Source: Anolis sagrei
Taxonomy: Eukaryota; Chordata; Lepidosauria; Squamata; Anolidae
Direction of reading: 5' to 3'
Length of the DNA: 64,000 bases
NCBI RefSeq assembly: GCF_037176765.1
Contig: NC_090024.1
Span: 243,661,571 to 243,725,570 of the forward strand
Shown here: piece by piece, positions 21,780-33,558 of the stretch
Layout: each line of letters starts with the position of its first letter
Numbering within the stretch: position 1 is the first letter of the stretch
Program-made: the position numbers and the translations under genes
The notes under the pieces: generated by a model
Told to the model about the DNA's origin: nothing
What the model saw: only the letters and a program-made list of their open reading frames with translations
Database searches by the model: none

Positions 21780-23143
21780 CTTTGGGAGACTGTGATTGGG
21801 CATTTGGACAACGAATAGATGCACACAAGGCATTTGATTATGAAAGAAATACAGGATTGGGGGCTAAAATAAAAGAAATTGGAAATTACATATTTTAAAG
21901 TAAATAGACAAGAAAAAATGGAAACAAACAAAATAACAGAAATAGGTATGGGAAAAGAGAAAAATATAATACCTGGGAGTGACTGTGCTGGTACAGCTGT
22001 ACCAGAAGCTCCCACTTTATTTGCTTTGTATTAAATGTTTGCTTGCAATCCTAGGCTTGGGATTCTACAGCAGGGTGGCTTCCTGTTAAAGTTTGCAGTC
22101 ATAGGGCAGTCCACCTGTTCATCATCATTAGGTTCCCTAGTCCTGCCCCCTTTTTGGGTTTAGAGAAGGGAAGGGAGCCATTTTTAGTTAGTCTCTCCAA
22201 GAATAGCTAATGTACAGAATGTGTACAGACTTTCTCCTGTACAAAGGTTCCAACCCTTAAGACTTCCAGGGGGAGAACAGTCTTAAGAGTATCTAAAAAT
22301 TCCCAAAGGTTCCAGGGAAACAGCCTTACAGCCCTGAAGTATTTCGGAGGGAATAACAGCTTTAAACATCAAGAAATCCAGCTAAGTGACTACAGGCCTA
22401 CTGGTAGGTCCACTCGGTTTTGAGACACAGTTCAGCCCGGTAGTGGATCCACACCAGTTAGGTTTAGGTTCACAGTTAGCCTGGGAGGAGCTAGAAAGGG
22501 ATTTTCCTTTAAAGTAAAGCAAAGAAACAGTTAGAAGCCACCAGTTGCTTGAAGCCTGGAAGCATTTGTTTAACCTTTGAAGACAAAAGAAGTTCCGGTT
22601 TGATTGTTCATCAATAAAAGACTTTGTTGTATTTAAGCTCAAGACCTCTAAAGACTGTTCATGGAGGAAAATTCTCTAAGGGCTTCTCTTCGGGGTCCCT
22701 GGCTTCCCGCTGGGCTCAAGTTGCACATCCTGTTTTAAAAGCACTTCGTTTTAAGCCCAGCGGCGACAGAACAGTGACAATACAAAAAAAAAAAAACCAT
22801 AGAAAAGATGACGAAGAGTAACTTTAAAGAGGCGTGGATGGGAAAAGGTTCTTAAGACCAAAAAATGAATATTTTTAGTAAAATAAAAGCAGCCAAAATA
22901 TTCTTAATCACAAAATTAATGTATTTATTCCAGGTTCTCCCACTAGGAATTAATCAAAGACAAATAAAACTTGGAACAGGACTATTAGAGAGTAAATCTT
23001 GAGTGAAAAGCAACTTAGAATTTCAAATCAAGTCTCCTAGATGTACCAGGAAGAAGTCGGGTGGGGAGTGACCAAACCTGGAATGATACGAGTATTATTA
23101 TGAAGCATTTCAGTGAAAGCCACTGATAGAAAACAGTCTAGGG
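21780..23143 (+). mobile_element. Old L1-like fragment, split by an LTR insertion
   Basis: Two pieces, 21780-21983 and 22774-23143, lie on either side of the solo LTR. The right piece encodes ILNHKINVFIPGSPTRN-type sequence in broken frames, resembling the L1 ORF2 middle. The left piece has a DAHKAFDYE motif like RT domain 2. It appears to continue after the hAT at 23861-23985. Moderately tentative. Confidence 0.45.
21984..22773 (+). mobile_element. Solo LTR of an ERV/LTR retrotransposon (fossil)
   Basis: Begins TGTGCTGGTACAGC and ends GGCGACAGAACA (TG...CA ends), about 790 bp. An AATAAA polyadenylation-type signal lies near 22613. It is flanked by the 5-bp duplication GTGAC (21979-21983 and 22774-22778). 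No internal genes are present, so it is a solo LTR left by LTR-LTR recombination. A second member in opposite orientation lies at 47446-48220; the two are clearly diverged, which suggests moderate age. Confidence 0.85.
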
Positions 23144-23860
23144 CAGTGTTTCTCATCCTGGGGGTCGGGACCCCTGAGGGGGTCGTGAGGGGTGTCAAAG
23201 GGGTCGCCAAACACCATCAGAAAACGTAGTATTTTCTGTTGGTCATTGGGATTCTGTGTGGGAAGTGTGACCCAATTCTATTGTTGGTCGAGTACAGAAT
23301 GCTCTTTGATTGTAGGTGAACTATAAGTCCCAGGAACTACAACTCCCAAATGTCAACGTCTATTTTCCCCAGACTCCACCGGTGTTCACATTTGGGCATA
23401 TTGCGTATTCGTGCCGAATTTGGTCCAGATCCATCATTACATGAATCCACAGCACTCCTCTGGATATAGGTGAACTACAACTCCCAAGCTCAAGGTCAAT
23501 GCCCACGAAACCCTTCCAGTGTTTTCTGTTGGTCATGGGAGTTCTGTGTGCCAAGTTCGGTTTAAATCCATCGCTGGTGGAGTTCAGAATGCTCTTTGAT
23601 TGTAGGTGAACTATAAATCCCAGGAACTACAACTCCCAAATTACAAAATCAATCCTCCCTCCAACCCCACTAGCATTCCCATTTGGGCATATTGGGTATC
23701 TGTGCTCAATTTAGTCCAGTGAATGAAAAGATTACGATTTATGACAGTAGTAAAATGATGAGTATCAAGTAGCAACGAAAGCAATATTATGGTTGGGGGT
23801 CACCACAGCATAGGGAACTGCATTAAGGGGTCACGGGATTAGCAAGGTTGAGAACCACTG
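23144..23860 (-). mobile_element. Non-autonomous hAT family B, full length with TSD
   Basis: A 717-bp element with ends CAGTGTTTCTCATCCT and AGGTTGAGAACCACTG. The 8-bp duplications GTCTAGGG (23136-23143) and GTCTAGGA (23861-23868) flank it and match at 7 of 8 positions. The interior has two copies of the TGTAGGTGAACTATAA... module but no transposase frame. Confidence 0.9.
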
Positions 23861-23989
23861 GTCTAGGAAGAGAAGTAAAATGGTATAGAACAGAAGATGC
23901 AGTAAACAACGGAGAGGGAAAATTTGGGATATTTCCAAAAAACCTAGAGGCTTCCAACAAAAAACCAAGAGATCCTAGAAAATTAGCAT

Positions 23990-24785
23990 AGACTACTGCA
24001 ACGCACTCTACGTGGGGTTGCCCTTGAAGACTGTTCAGAAACTTCAGCTTGTCCAGCGAGCGGCAGCCAGATTGCTCACTGGAGTGACATACAGGGAGCA
24101 CACCACCCCCCTGCTATGCCAGCTCCACTGGCTGCCGGTTCAATTCCGAGCACAATTCAAGGTGCTGGTTTTAACCTACAAAACCCTGTACGGTTCCGGT
24201 CCAGTGTATCTGTCTGAACGTATCTCCCTTTACGTCCCACCTCGGAGTTTGAGATCATCTGGGGAGGCCCTGCTCTCGACCCCACCACAGTCACAAGTGA
24301 GGCTGGTGGGGACGAGAAGCAGGGCCTTCTCAGTGGTGGCCCCTCACCTGTGGAACTCACTCCCGGGGGAAATCAGAGCATCACCATCCCTCCTCTCCTT
24401 CAGGAGGAGGGTGAAGACATGGTTGTGGAACCAGGCCTTTGGGCAACCAGGCAATTAAATAAGACAATTAAATAAGACAATCAGATGTGCAAGATCAGCA
24501 GGATTGTCGAAGTGGAATCAAAAACAGATCTATGAGTTAGTGTACACTGATAGGTAGGAGGAAGAATTAGGTTTGTATTGATTTTATTGATTTAATCAAT
24601 TTTTTTATTGTTTTTATTGGGATAATGGCTTGAATTGTGGTAACTATGAATTGTTGTACTTCTGTGATGATTGTTTTGTGTGGCAGGCATCTAAGCGTGC
24701 CTTTGCTGTTGTGAGCCGCCCTGGGTCCCCTACGGGGTGAGAAGGGCGGGGTACAAGAACCCCAAATAAATAAATAAATAAATCG
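23990..24785 (+). mobile_element. L2-like LINE C-terminal half and 3' UTR
   Basis: The frame 24012-24458 encodes YVGLPLKTVQKLQL, then LHWLPVQFRAQFKVL, then AFSVVAPHLWNSLPGEIRAS and the RRRVKTWLWNQAFG tail. The 3' UTR ends GAGCCGCCCTGGGTCCCC...AGGGCGGGGTAC and an (AAAT)n tail. The last 150 codons of RT are open. Confidence 0.88.
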
Positions 24786-24850
24786 CATTAAACATATGGG
24801 GGAAAAAATGGCCACCACTTTGGATGCCTGAAATATTAAAGTGGACTTAC

Positions 24851-25533
24851 TAACTTACTTAGGCGATCCCTCGTTGGACGAGTAAGATGGTCCTCCATTA
24901 TGGATTTCCTTGTGGGTCCGTATGTGGCTGTGGAACCCTATTCTTGCTCTGCATCTTCTTCCGCAGTGGGGGCATTGGTTTCCAGGTGGAAGGTGGTCCC
25001 GGTCGGGGTTGGCTTGACGCGCCTTCCTCCTGGCACGTTTCACTCTTTCACCCTCCACTCGTGCCTCCTCAAATTCTGCAGCACTGCTGGTCACAGCTGA
25101 CCTCCAGCTGGAGCGCTCAAGGGCCAGGGCTTCCCAGTTCTCAGTGTCTATGCCAGAGTTTTTAAGGTTGGCTTTGAGCCCATCTTTCAATCTCTTTTCC
25201 TGTCCACCAACATTCCGTTTTCCGTTCTTAAGTTCGGAGTAGAGCAACTGCTTTGGGAGACGGTGGTCAGGCATCCGGACAATGTGGCCGTCCCAGCGGA
25301 GTTGATGTTGGAGGACCATCGCTTCAATGCTGGTGGTCTTTGCTTCTTCCAGCACACTGACGTTTGTCCGCTTGTCTTCCCAGGAGATTTGCAGGATTTT
25401 CCGGAGGCAGCGCTGATGGAAACGTTCCAGGAGCTGCATGTGACGTCTGTAGACAGTCCATGTCTCACAGGCATAGAGCAGGGTTGGGAGGACAATAGCT
25501 TTATAGACAAGCACCTTGGTCTCCCTCCCTAAA
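24851..25533 (-). mobile_element. LINE fragment with C-terminal zinc-finger motif, copy 2
   Basis: An open - strand frame of 228 codons (24855-25541) encodes LPTLLYACETWTVYRRHMQL, then CLRKILQISWEDK, then LRWDGHIVRMPDHRLPKQLL, and ends with CPHCGRRCRARIGFHSHIRTH-type C2H2 spacing (C-x2-C-x12-H-x3-H). This is the C-terminus of a non-LTR retrotransposon family common in vertebrates. I am unsure of the clade (RTE- or jockey-related). Confidence 0.8.
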
Positions 25534-25741
25534 GTGGACACTCTGAGAAAGGTTGTATGAAAAGGAATGCGACCCTACATGATGGAAAGACCGGAAAGAT
25601 AAAGACTATTATTGCAATCCCCTTTCTATCACCCCCCCCCCCCCGATTCCCATGGGAAGGGATGAACGAAAAAGTGGGAAATGGGGTAAAAGTATTAGGC
25701 CTATATAACAAACCTAAACAGGGGGAATCTGGGGAATGTCT
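25534..25741. other. Unassigned, with poly-C run
   Basis: Mixed sequence with a C run of about 14 near 25631-25644. A frame KECDPT-WWKDRKDKDYYCNP hints at an L1 piece, but nothing firm is seen. Confidence 0.25.
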
Positions 25742-25858
25742 AGGCCAGTGATGGGCAACCTTTTGAGCTTGGTGTGTCAAAATTCGCAACAGCTTTTTGG
25801 GATAAGATTTTTTTTTTTAAAAAAAAATGGGGAAACTAATCAAAATAACAATTCAGGT
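25742..25858 (+). mobile_element. Left end of another hAT-type element
   Basis: Begins CAGTGATGGGCAACCTTTTG, a hAT-like terminus, and then has an (T)n/(A)n core. The right end was not found. It includes the left 12-bp target duplication of the following LINE. Confidence 0.4.
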
Positions 25859-27231
25859 TATTTATTTTTATTTATTTCTCGTGTTAGGGCAGCCAGTCAA
25901 TTATATTACATTTCTAACAGAACAAAGCAAACAAAAAGAGTTTGGTATTTGGTTAAATGTCCTTTGACCAGTCTCTGGCCACTTGGAGTGCTTCTGGTGT
26001 TGCCGCAAGAAGGTCCTCCCTTGTGCATGTGGCAGGGCTCAGGTTGCATTGCAGCAGGTGGTCAGTGGTTTGCCCTTCTCCACACTCGCATGTCGTGGAT
26101 TCCACTTTGTGGCCCCATTTCTGAAGGTTGGCTCTGCATCTCGTGGTGCCAGAGCGCAGTCTGTTCAGCACCTTCCAAGTCGCCCAGTCCTCTGTGTGCC
26201 CAGGGGGGAGTCTCTCATTTGGTATCAGCCATTGGTTGAGGTTCTGGGTTTGAGCCTGCCACTTCTGGACTCTCGCTTGCTGAGGTGTTCCAGCGAGTGT
26301 CTCTGTAGATCTTAGAAAACTATGTCTGGATTTAAGTGGTTGACGTGCTGGCTGATACCCAAACGGGATGAGCTGGAGATGTCTCTGCCTTGGTCCTTTC
26401 ACTATTGGCTGCCACTTCCCGGCGGATGTCAGGTGGTGCAATACCGGCTAGACAGTGTAATTTCTCCAGTGGTGTAGGGCGCAGACACCCCATGATAATG
26501 CGGCATGTCTCATTAAGAGCCACATCCACTGTTTTAGCATGGTGAGATGTGTTCCACACCGGGCATGTGTACTCAGCAGCAGAGTAGCACAGCGCAAGGG
26601 CAGATGTCTTCACTGTGTCTGGTTGTGATCCCCAGGTTGTGCCAGTCAGCTTTCGTATGATATTGTTTCTAGCACCCACTTTTTGCTTGATGTTCAGGCA
26701 GTGCTTCCTGTAGGTAAGAGCATGGTCCAGAGTGACTCCCAAGTATTTGGGTGCGCTGCAATGCTCCAGTGGGATTCCTTCCCAGGTGATCTTCAGAGCT
26801 CGGGATGCTTCTCTGTTCTTGAGATGAAAGGCACATGTCTGTGTTTTAGATAGGTTGGGGATCAGCTGGTTTTCCCTGTAATAGGCAGTAAGAGCACCTA
26901 GAGCTTCAGAGAGCTTCTGTTCTACCATCTCAAAGCTCCTTGCTTGAGCAGTAATGGCATGATCATCAGTGTAGATGAAACTCTCTGTCCCTTCTGGCAG
27001 TGGCTGGTCATTTGTGTAAATGTTGAACATGGATGGAGCAAGCACGCTCCCCTGAGGTAGGTCGTTCTGTTTCTGCCATCTGATTCTTTCGCCCTGGTAC
27101 TCAACAAAAAAGCTCCTGTTTTGTAGCAGATTTCCTATGAGGCGGGTGAGGTGGTAGCCCTTGGTGATATTATACATTTTTCTCAGGAGGATGCGGTGGT
27201 TCACAGTATCATAGGAAGCAACCAGCATGCA
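25859..27231 (-). mobile_element. Jockey/I-group LINE (possibly Vingi-like), 5'-truncated
   Basis: The - strand encodes a reverse transcriptase thumb and C-terminus: NDLPQGSVLAPSMFNIYTND, FIYTDDHA (a changed Y-x-DD box), LSKTQTCAFHLKNREA, KYLGVTLDHALTYRKHCLNI and VESTTCECGEGQTTDHLLQC. Two frames are needed (27228-26332 and 26441-25953), so there is a frameshift near 26.4 kb. The 12-bp target duplications AACAATTCAGGT (25847-25858 and 27232-27243) bracket it. Three more copies lie at 43.9, 56.15 and 61.7 kb. Confidence 0.88.
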
Positions 27232-27243
27232 AACAATTCAGGT

Positions 27244-28055
27244 CAACATGGAACTTATGTTAATGGCAACTATAGGGAATTCTTCTCACCAAAGAAGAAT
27301 TCAAACAAATAGCCAATACCTGTAGGAAAAAGGTCCGCAAGGCTAAAGCACAAAACGAGCTCAGGCTTGCCAGGGACCTTAAAAACTATAAAAAGGGCTT
27401 CTTTTCTTATGTCAGTAGAAAAAGGGAAAACAAGGAGGTGACTGGGCCTCTTCGAGGAAAAGATGGGGCAATGCCGACAGGGGATGATAGGGAAAAGGCA
27501 GAACCACTTAATGCCTTCTTTGCCTCGGTCTTCTCACAAAAAGAAGGTCATCTTCAACCTCAGCAAGATGGAGTGGATGAGGGATTAGAGGACATCCAAC
27601 CCCAAAATTGGGAAACAAGTTGTCCAGGAATACCTGGCCGCTCTAAATGAGTCCAAGTCCCCTTTCAGGGCCAGATCAACTACACCCAAGAGTACTGAAG
27701 GAACTAGCGGAACTCATCTCGGAACCCTTGGCAACCATCTTTGAGAGTTCTTGGAGAATGGGAGAAGTTCCAGCAGACTGGAGGAAGGCCAATGTGGTCC
27801 CAATCTTCAAGAAGGGAAAAAAGGATGACCCAAACAATGACCAATGTCCGGTCAGCCTCACGTCGAAACCAGGCAAGATTCTGGAAAAGAGTGTTAAGGA
27901 AGTGGTCTGCAAACACTAAGAAACCAATGCGGCCATCGCTAATAGTCAACATGGATTTATCAAAAAGAAGTCATGCCAGACTCATCTGATCAAAATAACA
28001 ATTTCTGCCACGCAGGAAAGGCACAGTCAAAGCACCCCCAACAGATGGCTGTGGG
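27244..28055 (+). mobile_element. CR1 LINE, central RT part
   Basis: Encodes LRLARDLKNYKKGFFSYVS, KAEPLNAFFASVFSQKEG, LHPRVLKELAELISEPLATI and ADWRKANVVPIFKKGKKDDP (27438-27989, in two or three frames). This is the 5' half of the CR1 RT, which none of the other copies here retain. A scrap of CR1 3' end in - orientation follows near 28030-28050. Confidence 0.88.
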
Positions 28056-28197
28056 GAAATCGCTTTGGGGATGAGAGGGCGGAAGGAGAAAGGCTTTTGG
28101 TGGACTGGGAGCTGCGAAAGGGTGGGGTGCTGCAAGCTTTTCTGACTTCCTGGGCACTTTCCCCTTTCTAATCTCTCTATTCTTCTTTCATTGACAG

Positions 28198-28330
28198 AAT
28201 ACCAAAAAGCACTAGCCGAACTGAGGGTGGAACCCCTGGAACTATATAAAAAAGCTTTGCTCCTGAGAGCGAAGTGGGGCATCATTGAAAACTCGATAGA
28301 AGAATGTCTGCCCCCCACCTCAACAAGAAA
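28198..28330 (+). pseudogene. Exon-like segment of unknown gene, left half of an interrupted exon
   Basis: A strong pyrimidine tract and CAG (acceptor at 28196-28197) precede an open frame. The first two bases complete a codon, followed by YQKALAELRVEPLELYKKAL, then LRAKWGIIENSIEECLPP. Composition is helical and charged; I do not recognise the family. The open frame stops being host-like at about 28330, where the Ngaro fossil begins. Host-like sequence resumes at 33395 with a compatible frame (NDAPPPNQKNNRSLASRIRK). A diverged paralogue at 35190-35330 contains both sides without the insertion, which supports the reading as one exon or exon-plus-UTR split by the element. Now presumably non-functional. 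Confidence 0.45.
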
Positions 28331-31300
28331 TGGCATGGCCTGACTTACCAGGCCATGGAGGTTGCGGTGAGGGGTGTTCCCCCCCGCCATTTGGCCTGAG
28401 GGGGCTTCATCTTCCCAGAAGCCCCCTCACCCAGCGGGAAAGTTCCCGCGGTTTTAATAAGGTGGCCCTATCAGCGGCCGGCCACGCCTCCTGGCAGGAG
28501 AGCCCACAGCTGGCCTCTCCTCCCCCGTGGGCAGCCTACTTAAGGCTGCCCTTGTGCCCACCTTCAGTCTCTGGGCCTGCAACAGTCATACCCTCAAGTA
28601 GAAAAGAGTTCTTTCTCCCACACTGGACATTATTCATGCCTGTCTCTGCAGCGCGTCCCGGCGTCCCCACCCCAGTTGCCTTCTGGAGCCACTGGGGAAG
28701 GGCCTCCATGCCGGGAGCCTCTTCCTCGCCCCAGGAGCGGCGAGTCCCTCAGCTGACCGGCTCCCTCAGTCAGGCAGCTCTTCCTCCGGGATCGCGTCCA
28801 GGATCGCTTTGCTGCAGGCCTTCCTTGCCCCTGCAGCCGCCAGCCCTTATCAAGGGTCTCCCCATAGCGCCGCAACGCGCTCCCCCCCCACCTCCCGGAG
28901 ATGCCTCTAAAGCAGCGTCTTTTTTATGCAGTTCTGTCACTTAGGGCTTCATCCACATGGTTCCGCAGAGGAAGTCGGCCAGGAAAGCAGTCCCAAGACA
29001 GACAAGAAGCTTATATAAAGAGCGTGTCAACAGGAGAAGCAGTAATAATGCCCCCGCAGGAGAGCAGCCGGAGCCAGCCCAACCATCGCCCGGCCAGGCC
29101 TCGTCTACGCGCACGGCCAACCAGGAGGCCAGCGTGCTGGAGGGGATATCCCAAAACATGGAGGGGATCTCCAAGAACATTGCCACCATTGTGGACAGGC
29201 TGGGTAAGCTTGAATCTAAAGTTTATTCCCACCCAGGCACGGCATCAGCTTCCCCCCACGAAAGGGAGCACCGGCGAGAAAAGAGGGGGAGGCTTAGGGA
29301 AAGCGACGAAAGCAACTCAGCCGAATTGGAGCCCAGCGACCAGGCATCCTGTGAAGAAATATCCAGCGACGAAGGGGAGGAGGTTTCGCCAGGGCCCTGC
29401 CTCTGCAGTCACAGGAGCAAACCGAAACCCAAGAGGTGCAGGTCGTCCAAATGCTGTCGCCACTACTCATCAGACAGCGACTCTTCGGAGGGTGAGTATG
29501 CCCTAGCAGACTCAGTGGATAGGGAGAATTATTGGAGGTCGGAGGCCCTCGTGCCGGGCCTCCCTGAGTGGGCTCTCAAGTGCAGGTCCGAGTCAGGCGC
29601 CATCACTGACCCTCCATGTAGGGCGTGGGAGCGGGGCAAGCCCTCCTCCCCAGCCCTCCCCCCCCTTTTCAGGACAACGAGGACCCGCCCGGCACCCACC
29701 TTTCCCCTCACCTCAGGAGTAAGATCCTGAAAGGCTATTATGTCGACATTTTCACCCTGCTAAAGCCCCAAGGGGAGGAGGGCCGGGAACCCCCTTCCAA
29801 GGGAAGGCATCAGAAGAGGGACAGGAGCAGGCCAGCCGAGCGGACTTTCGCCAACTGGGTGGCTGGTTATACTGAGTTTGCGGGGGGGGGGGGGTGACAG
29901 CGGCTTTTCCCGAGCGGGGGTGGCACCTGCTCAATCATCAAAAGCACGCCACTAGGGCCAGAGAACTAGTGGGCGACGCGGCAGCCATTGCCTATGACTC
30001 AGCCTTCAGAAAGAGGGCATCCCAAAGCGCCAGAGCCAGATGGGACCTTATCAATCATGATATCTGGCTCACCGAGGTGGGGCCCAGCATAAGAGGTAAG
30101 CCAGGGTCAGGAAGGTCAGACAGGGCCTGGGGAAGGCATGACTCCAAGAGGGCTGTCTGCTGGGAGTTCAACATGGGAAAGTGCCAGCGGGCACGTTGCC
30201 GTTTCGAGCATGTCTGTGAGTATTGCTTGGGAGGGCACACCAAGATGGCATGCAGTAAGCAGCCGGGCACCTTGCAGCCCTTTCGATCAGGCCGGGCTGG
30301 CGCACAGCCCGGCAACAGGAAGGAGCCTGGAGGAGCCAACGTGGGACAGGGTAAGTGAATCGCTTCCCAGTCCCTTCGCCCTAGCCAGCACCCCCGTTTC
30401 TCTCCCACCCATGGTTCCCTGGCTCAGGGCATATCCCGACAGGGCTGCCGCGTCCTTCCTCGAGGAGAGTTTCTCTTCCGGTTTCCGCATCCCGGCTATG
30501 GGACCTCGGAGGTCCTGCACCTCAGGCAACTTAATTAAAATCGGCGGCCCAGATGCCTGAGGTGCTTAGTGGCAAAATCGCTAAGGAGCCCCAGGCGAAT
30601 TCCGGCTCATCCACCACCTCTCATACCCTAGAGGGGCTTCTGTCAACGATGCCATCCCTCCCGAGCTCTGCTCAGTAAAGTATGCCTCTTTCGACCATGC
30701 GGTCAGCTTGGTGCAGGCCAAGGGACCTGGGGCCCTTATGGCGAAATGTGACATCCAGTCGGCTTTCCGGCTCCTCCCTGTGCACCCGGATGATTTCAAC
30801 CTTCTGGGATTCAAATTCAATGGCCTGTGGTACTTCGGCAAGGCCATGCCAATGGGTTGTGCAGTCAGCTGCGCAGCTTTTGAGACCTTTAGCTCCTTCT
30901 TGGAATGGGTAGCCAGGACCCTTTCCCAATCCAGTTCCATCACTCACTACTTGGACGACTTCCTTTTTGTGGGAAAGCAGGGCGGTGGTGAGTGCGCTCG
31001 CCTGCTCAGCACGTTCATGGCCTTGGCTAAGGTATTCGGCATCCCCTTAGCTCAAGAAAAAACCGAGGGCCCCTCCACATCCATAGTCTTCCTGGGGATC
31101 CAGCTTGATTCCGTCCGGGGCCTATCTTGCTTGCCAGCGGATAAGCTTTCCGCCCTCCGGGCCCGCATCGAAAAGGCAGCTGCAAAAAGGAAGGTAACCT
31201 TGAGGGAGCTGCAGGCCCTCCTGGGCCACCTCAACTTCGCCTGCAAGGTAGTGTCCCCGGGTAGACCCTTCTGCGCTCGGCTGGCGCGGGCTACGGCTGG

Positions 31301-33394
31301 GGCACACGCACCCCACCACAGGATCTGGGTGACCCAAGGTATGCGGGAAGACCTCGGGGTGTGGATCCAGTTTCTGCGGAAGTACAACAGGGTTTCCATG
31401 TGGCAGACCAGGTGGGAGCTGGGGAGTGAGTTGCAGGTCCATTCGGACGCGGCGGGGAGTATTGGTTTTGGGGTTTTCCTGCAGGGTCATTGGTGCGCGG
31501 CCAAATGGCCAGCCAGCTGGAAAAAAGGTAACCTGCTTAGGGATCTAACATTCCTTGAATTCTTCCCTATCTTGGTGGCAGTGCGAATATGGACCAACTT
31601 ATTTAGAAACAAGAGGGTGCGCTTCTGGTGTGACAACCAGGCGGTGGTCCGGGCGGTCAACCGGCAGTCCTCCAAGTCGGCCAGGGTCATGATATTGGTC
31701 AGGCTTTTCGTATTAACATGTCTGGAAGCTAACATCACCTTTTCAGCACGATACATTCCAGGGGTGAACAATGAGGTAGCCGATGCGTTATCCCATTTCC
31801 AGGAGGACAGGTTTCGCTCCCTAGCTCCGGGTGCAGACCTTCTGCCCGCCAGCTTCCCCCTGAGCCTGTGGACCCTTGGAGACGGGAGGCCTGGGCAGGA
31901 CTGATGGATTCCATCGCACTGGCTACGCAGAAGGCATACCGAGCGGCTATAGTGAAATTCAACAGGTTCAGGCTGGAGTCGGATACGGCGGCAGATGGCC
32001 AGTTTCGGAGGACGAGGTTTTGCACTTCCTCATACACCAGAGGAGAAACGGGGTGACCGCGCATGCCATGCATCTCCAACTGGCGGGGATCGCCTTCTTT
32101 AGCAAGGCAGCCGGGTGCGGTGACCCCTGCCAGTCATTCAGGATCAGGAAGCTCCTCAGGAGTTGGACTAAGCAAGCGCCCAGGCAGCAGGATACCAGGC
32201 GCCCCTTGTCCTACAGGATCCTCAGTCAGATCATCCCAGCACTCAAGAGGATCTGCTCATCTCGCTACGAGGTGAAGTTATTCTCAGCAGCCTTTACAAC
32301 GGCTTTCTTTGGGGCCCTTCGCCTGGGGGAGGTGGTGGCTAACTCTAAGAGGGACCTCTCAGACAGGGCCTTGCAGCTCAGTGATGTGTCCATTCAGGCC
32401 AAGGTCCTGGCCCTCAGGGTACGCAAATCCAAAACAGACCAGGGGGGAAAGGGGGTCACCCTGTCCATCCAAGGCTTGGATCCGGGGCTACTTTGCCCTG
32501 TGAGGGCTCTTGCCAGGTTCCTTAGGACTCGCGACCCATCCCCAGGCTTCCTTTTCATCCACCGGGATAGGAGCCCACTCACCCGCTTTCAATTTATGGC
32601 TGTTTTCCGGGCGGCCCTCCGGCATCTGGGTCTTCCCCAAGCGGAATTCGGTGGGCACTCCTTTAGAATTGGGGCAGCTACCGTAGCGGCCAAAGGTGGT
32701 GTCCTCGTTGACGTTATCAAGGCCATGGGGCGCTGGAAATCCTCTGCCTATTCTTCCTATATCAGGCCGGGCCTTCTCCTCGAAGGAACCCGTCCTGCCG
32801 GTTGTTCTTTTTCTTGCACCCACAGAGCAAACAAGCGCAAGAAAGAAAAGGTGAATGGCTTGCGGAGCAGGTGCTGGCACGTGGAGGAGGCAAGCTGAGG
32901 CATGGAAGGGCAGATAACAAGAGATTCGGCATTCTGCCTATCCCTGCATTGTCAACTACGAAGGCGCTCTGTAAAGACCTGGAGCCAGCAAAGGACTGTA
33001 CTATGGAGGGTTGAGCTCGGGGGAGTGTTTTTCCTTTATTGGAAGCAGCAACCAGGGTTGGTGGCAAAGGGGAGTGGGGTCCACCCCCCTTTTTGTGGTG
33101 TGAGCATGGGCCCTGGATCCGGTTTGGTATCCCCCCCTCAGCGGTGAAGGGGGAACGCCTGGTGTCTCAGGGGTGCCGAGTGCATTGGGCCCGGTATTGT
33201 GCCGGCGGCACCACGGTGTGGCTTGCGTTATCGGACAGCAGTGGGCTGCCCGATCTTGATCCAGGACCCATGCATGGCTGCCAACCCTTGTTCCTGTTAT
33301 CAATAAATGAGTTGTGGCCATTGTTTATCCCAATACCTTGTGTGAGTGGTTTTTCTTGGGCTGGCGGGGGGAGGTGTATCGCCCGTGCACACGC
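28331..33394 (+). mobile_element. Ngaro/DIRS-type tyrosine-recombinase retrotransposon (fossil, near full length)
   Basis: An element of about 5.06 kb. Parts in order: a GC-rich 5' terminal region (28.33-28.95 kb); a gag-like region (about 28.95-30.36 kb) with a Lys/Arg/Ser-rich N-part and a Cys/His cluster (CWEFNMGKC, then CRFEHVCEYCLGGH); reverse transcriptase plus RNase H (about 30.7-31.9 kb) with a YLDD box and the ADALSHFQEDRFRSLAP tail typical of Ngaro; a tyrosine recombinase (about 31.9-32.8 kb) with the HSFRIGAATVAAKGG box and a final Tyr motif; and a 3' terminal region. No methyltransferase was seen between RNase H and the recombinase, favouring Ngaro over DIRS1. It looks broken by a few lesions, mostly in the gag-like part, so it is not very old. 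Ends are set by comparison with the unoccupied paralogue at 35.2 kb. Confidence 0.85.
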
Positions 33395-33558
33395 AAATGA
33401 TGCCCCCCCTCCCAATCAAAAAAATAACCGTTCCTTGGCAAGCAGGATAAGGAAGACACTTCGCAGAATTGTGGCCTGCATCAGCCCATGTTATGCTCCA
33501 CCACCGCGGTGTCACATATGTGAAGATTTACAACACATGAAGAATAATCAGGAATGCG
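33395..33558 (+). pseudogene. Exon-like segment, right half of the interrupted exon
   Basis: Resumes host-like sequence after the Ngaro element: GATGCCCCCCCTCCCAATC, then TTCCTTGGCAAGCAGGATAA and TTCGCAGAAT, each with a clear counterpart at 35200-35330. The frame reads SLASRIRKTLRRIVACISPC then PPPRCHICEDLQHM, with two CxxC-like pairs, and ends at a stop near 33580. Function unknown. Confidence 0.45.
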
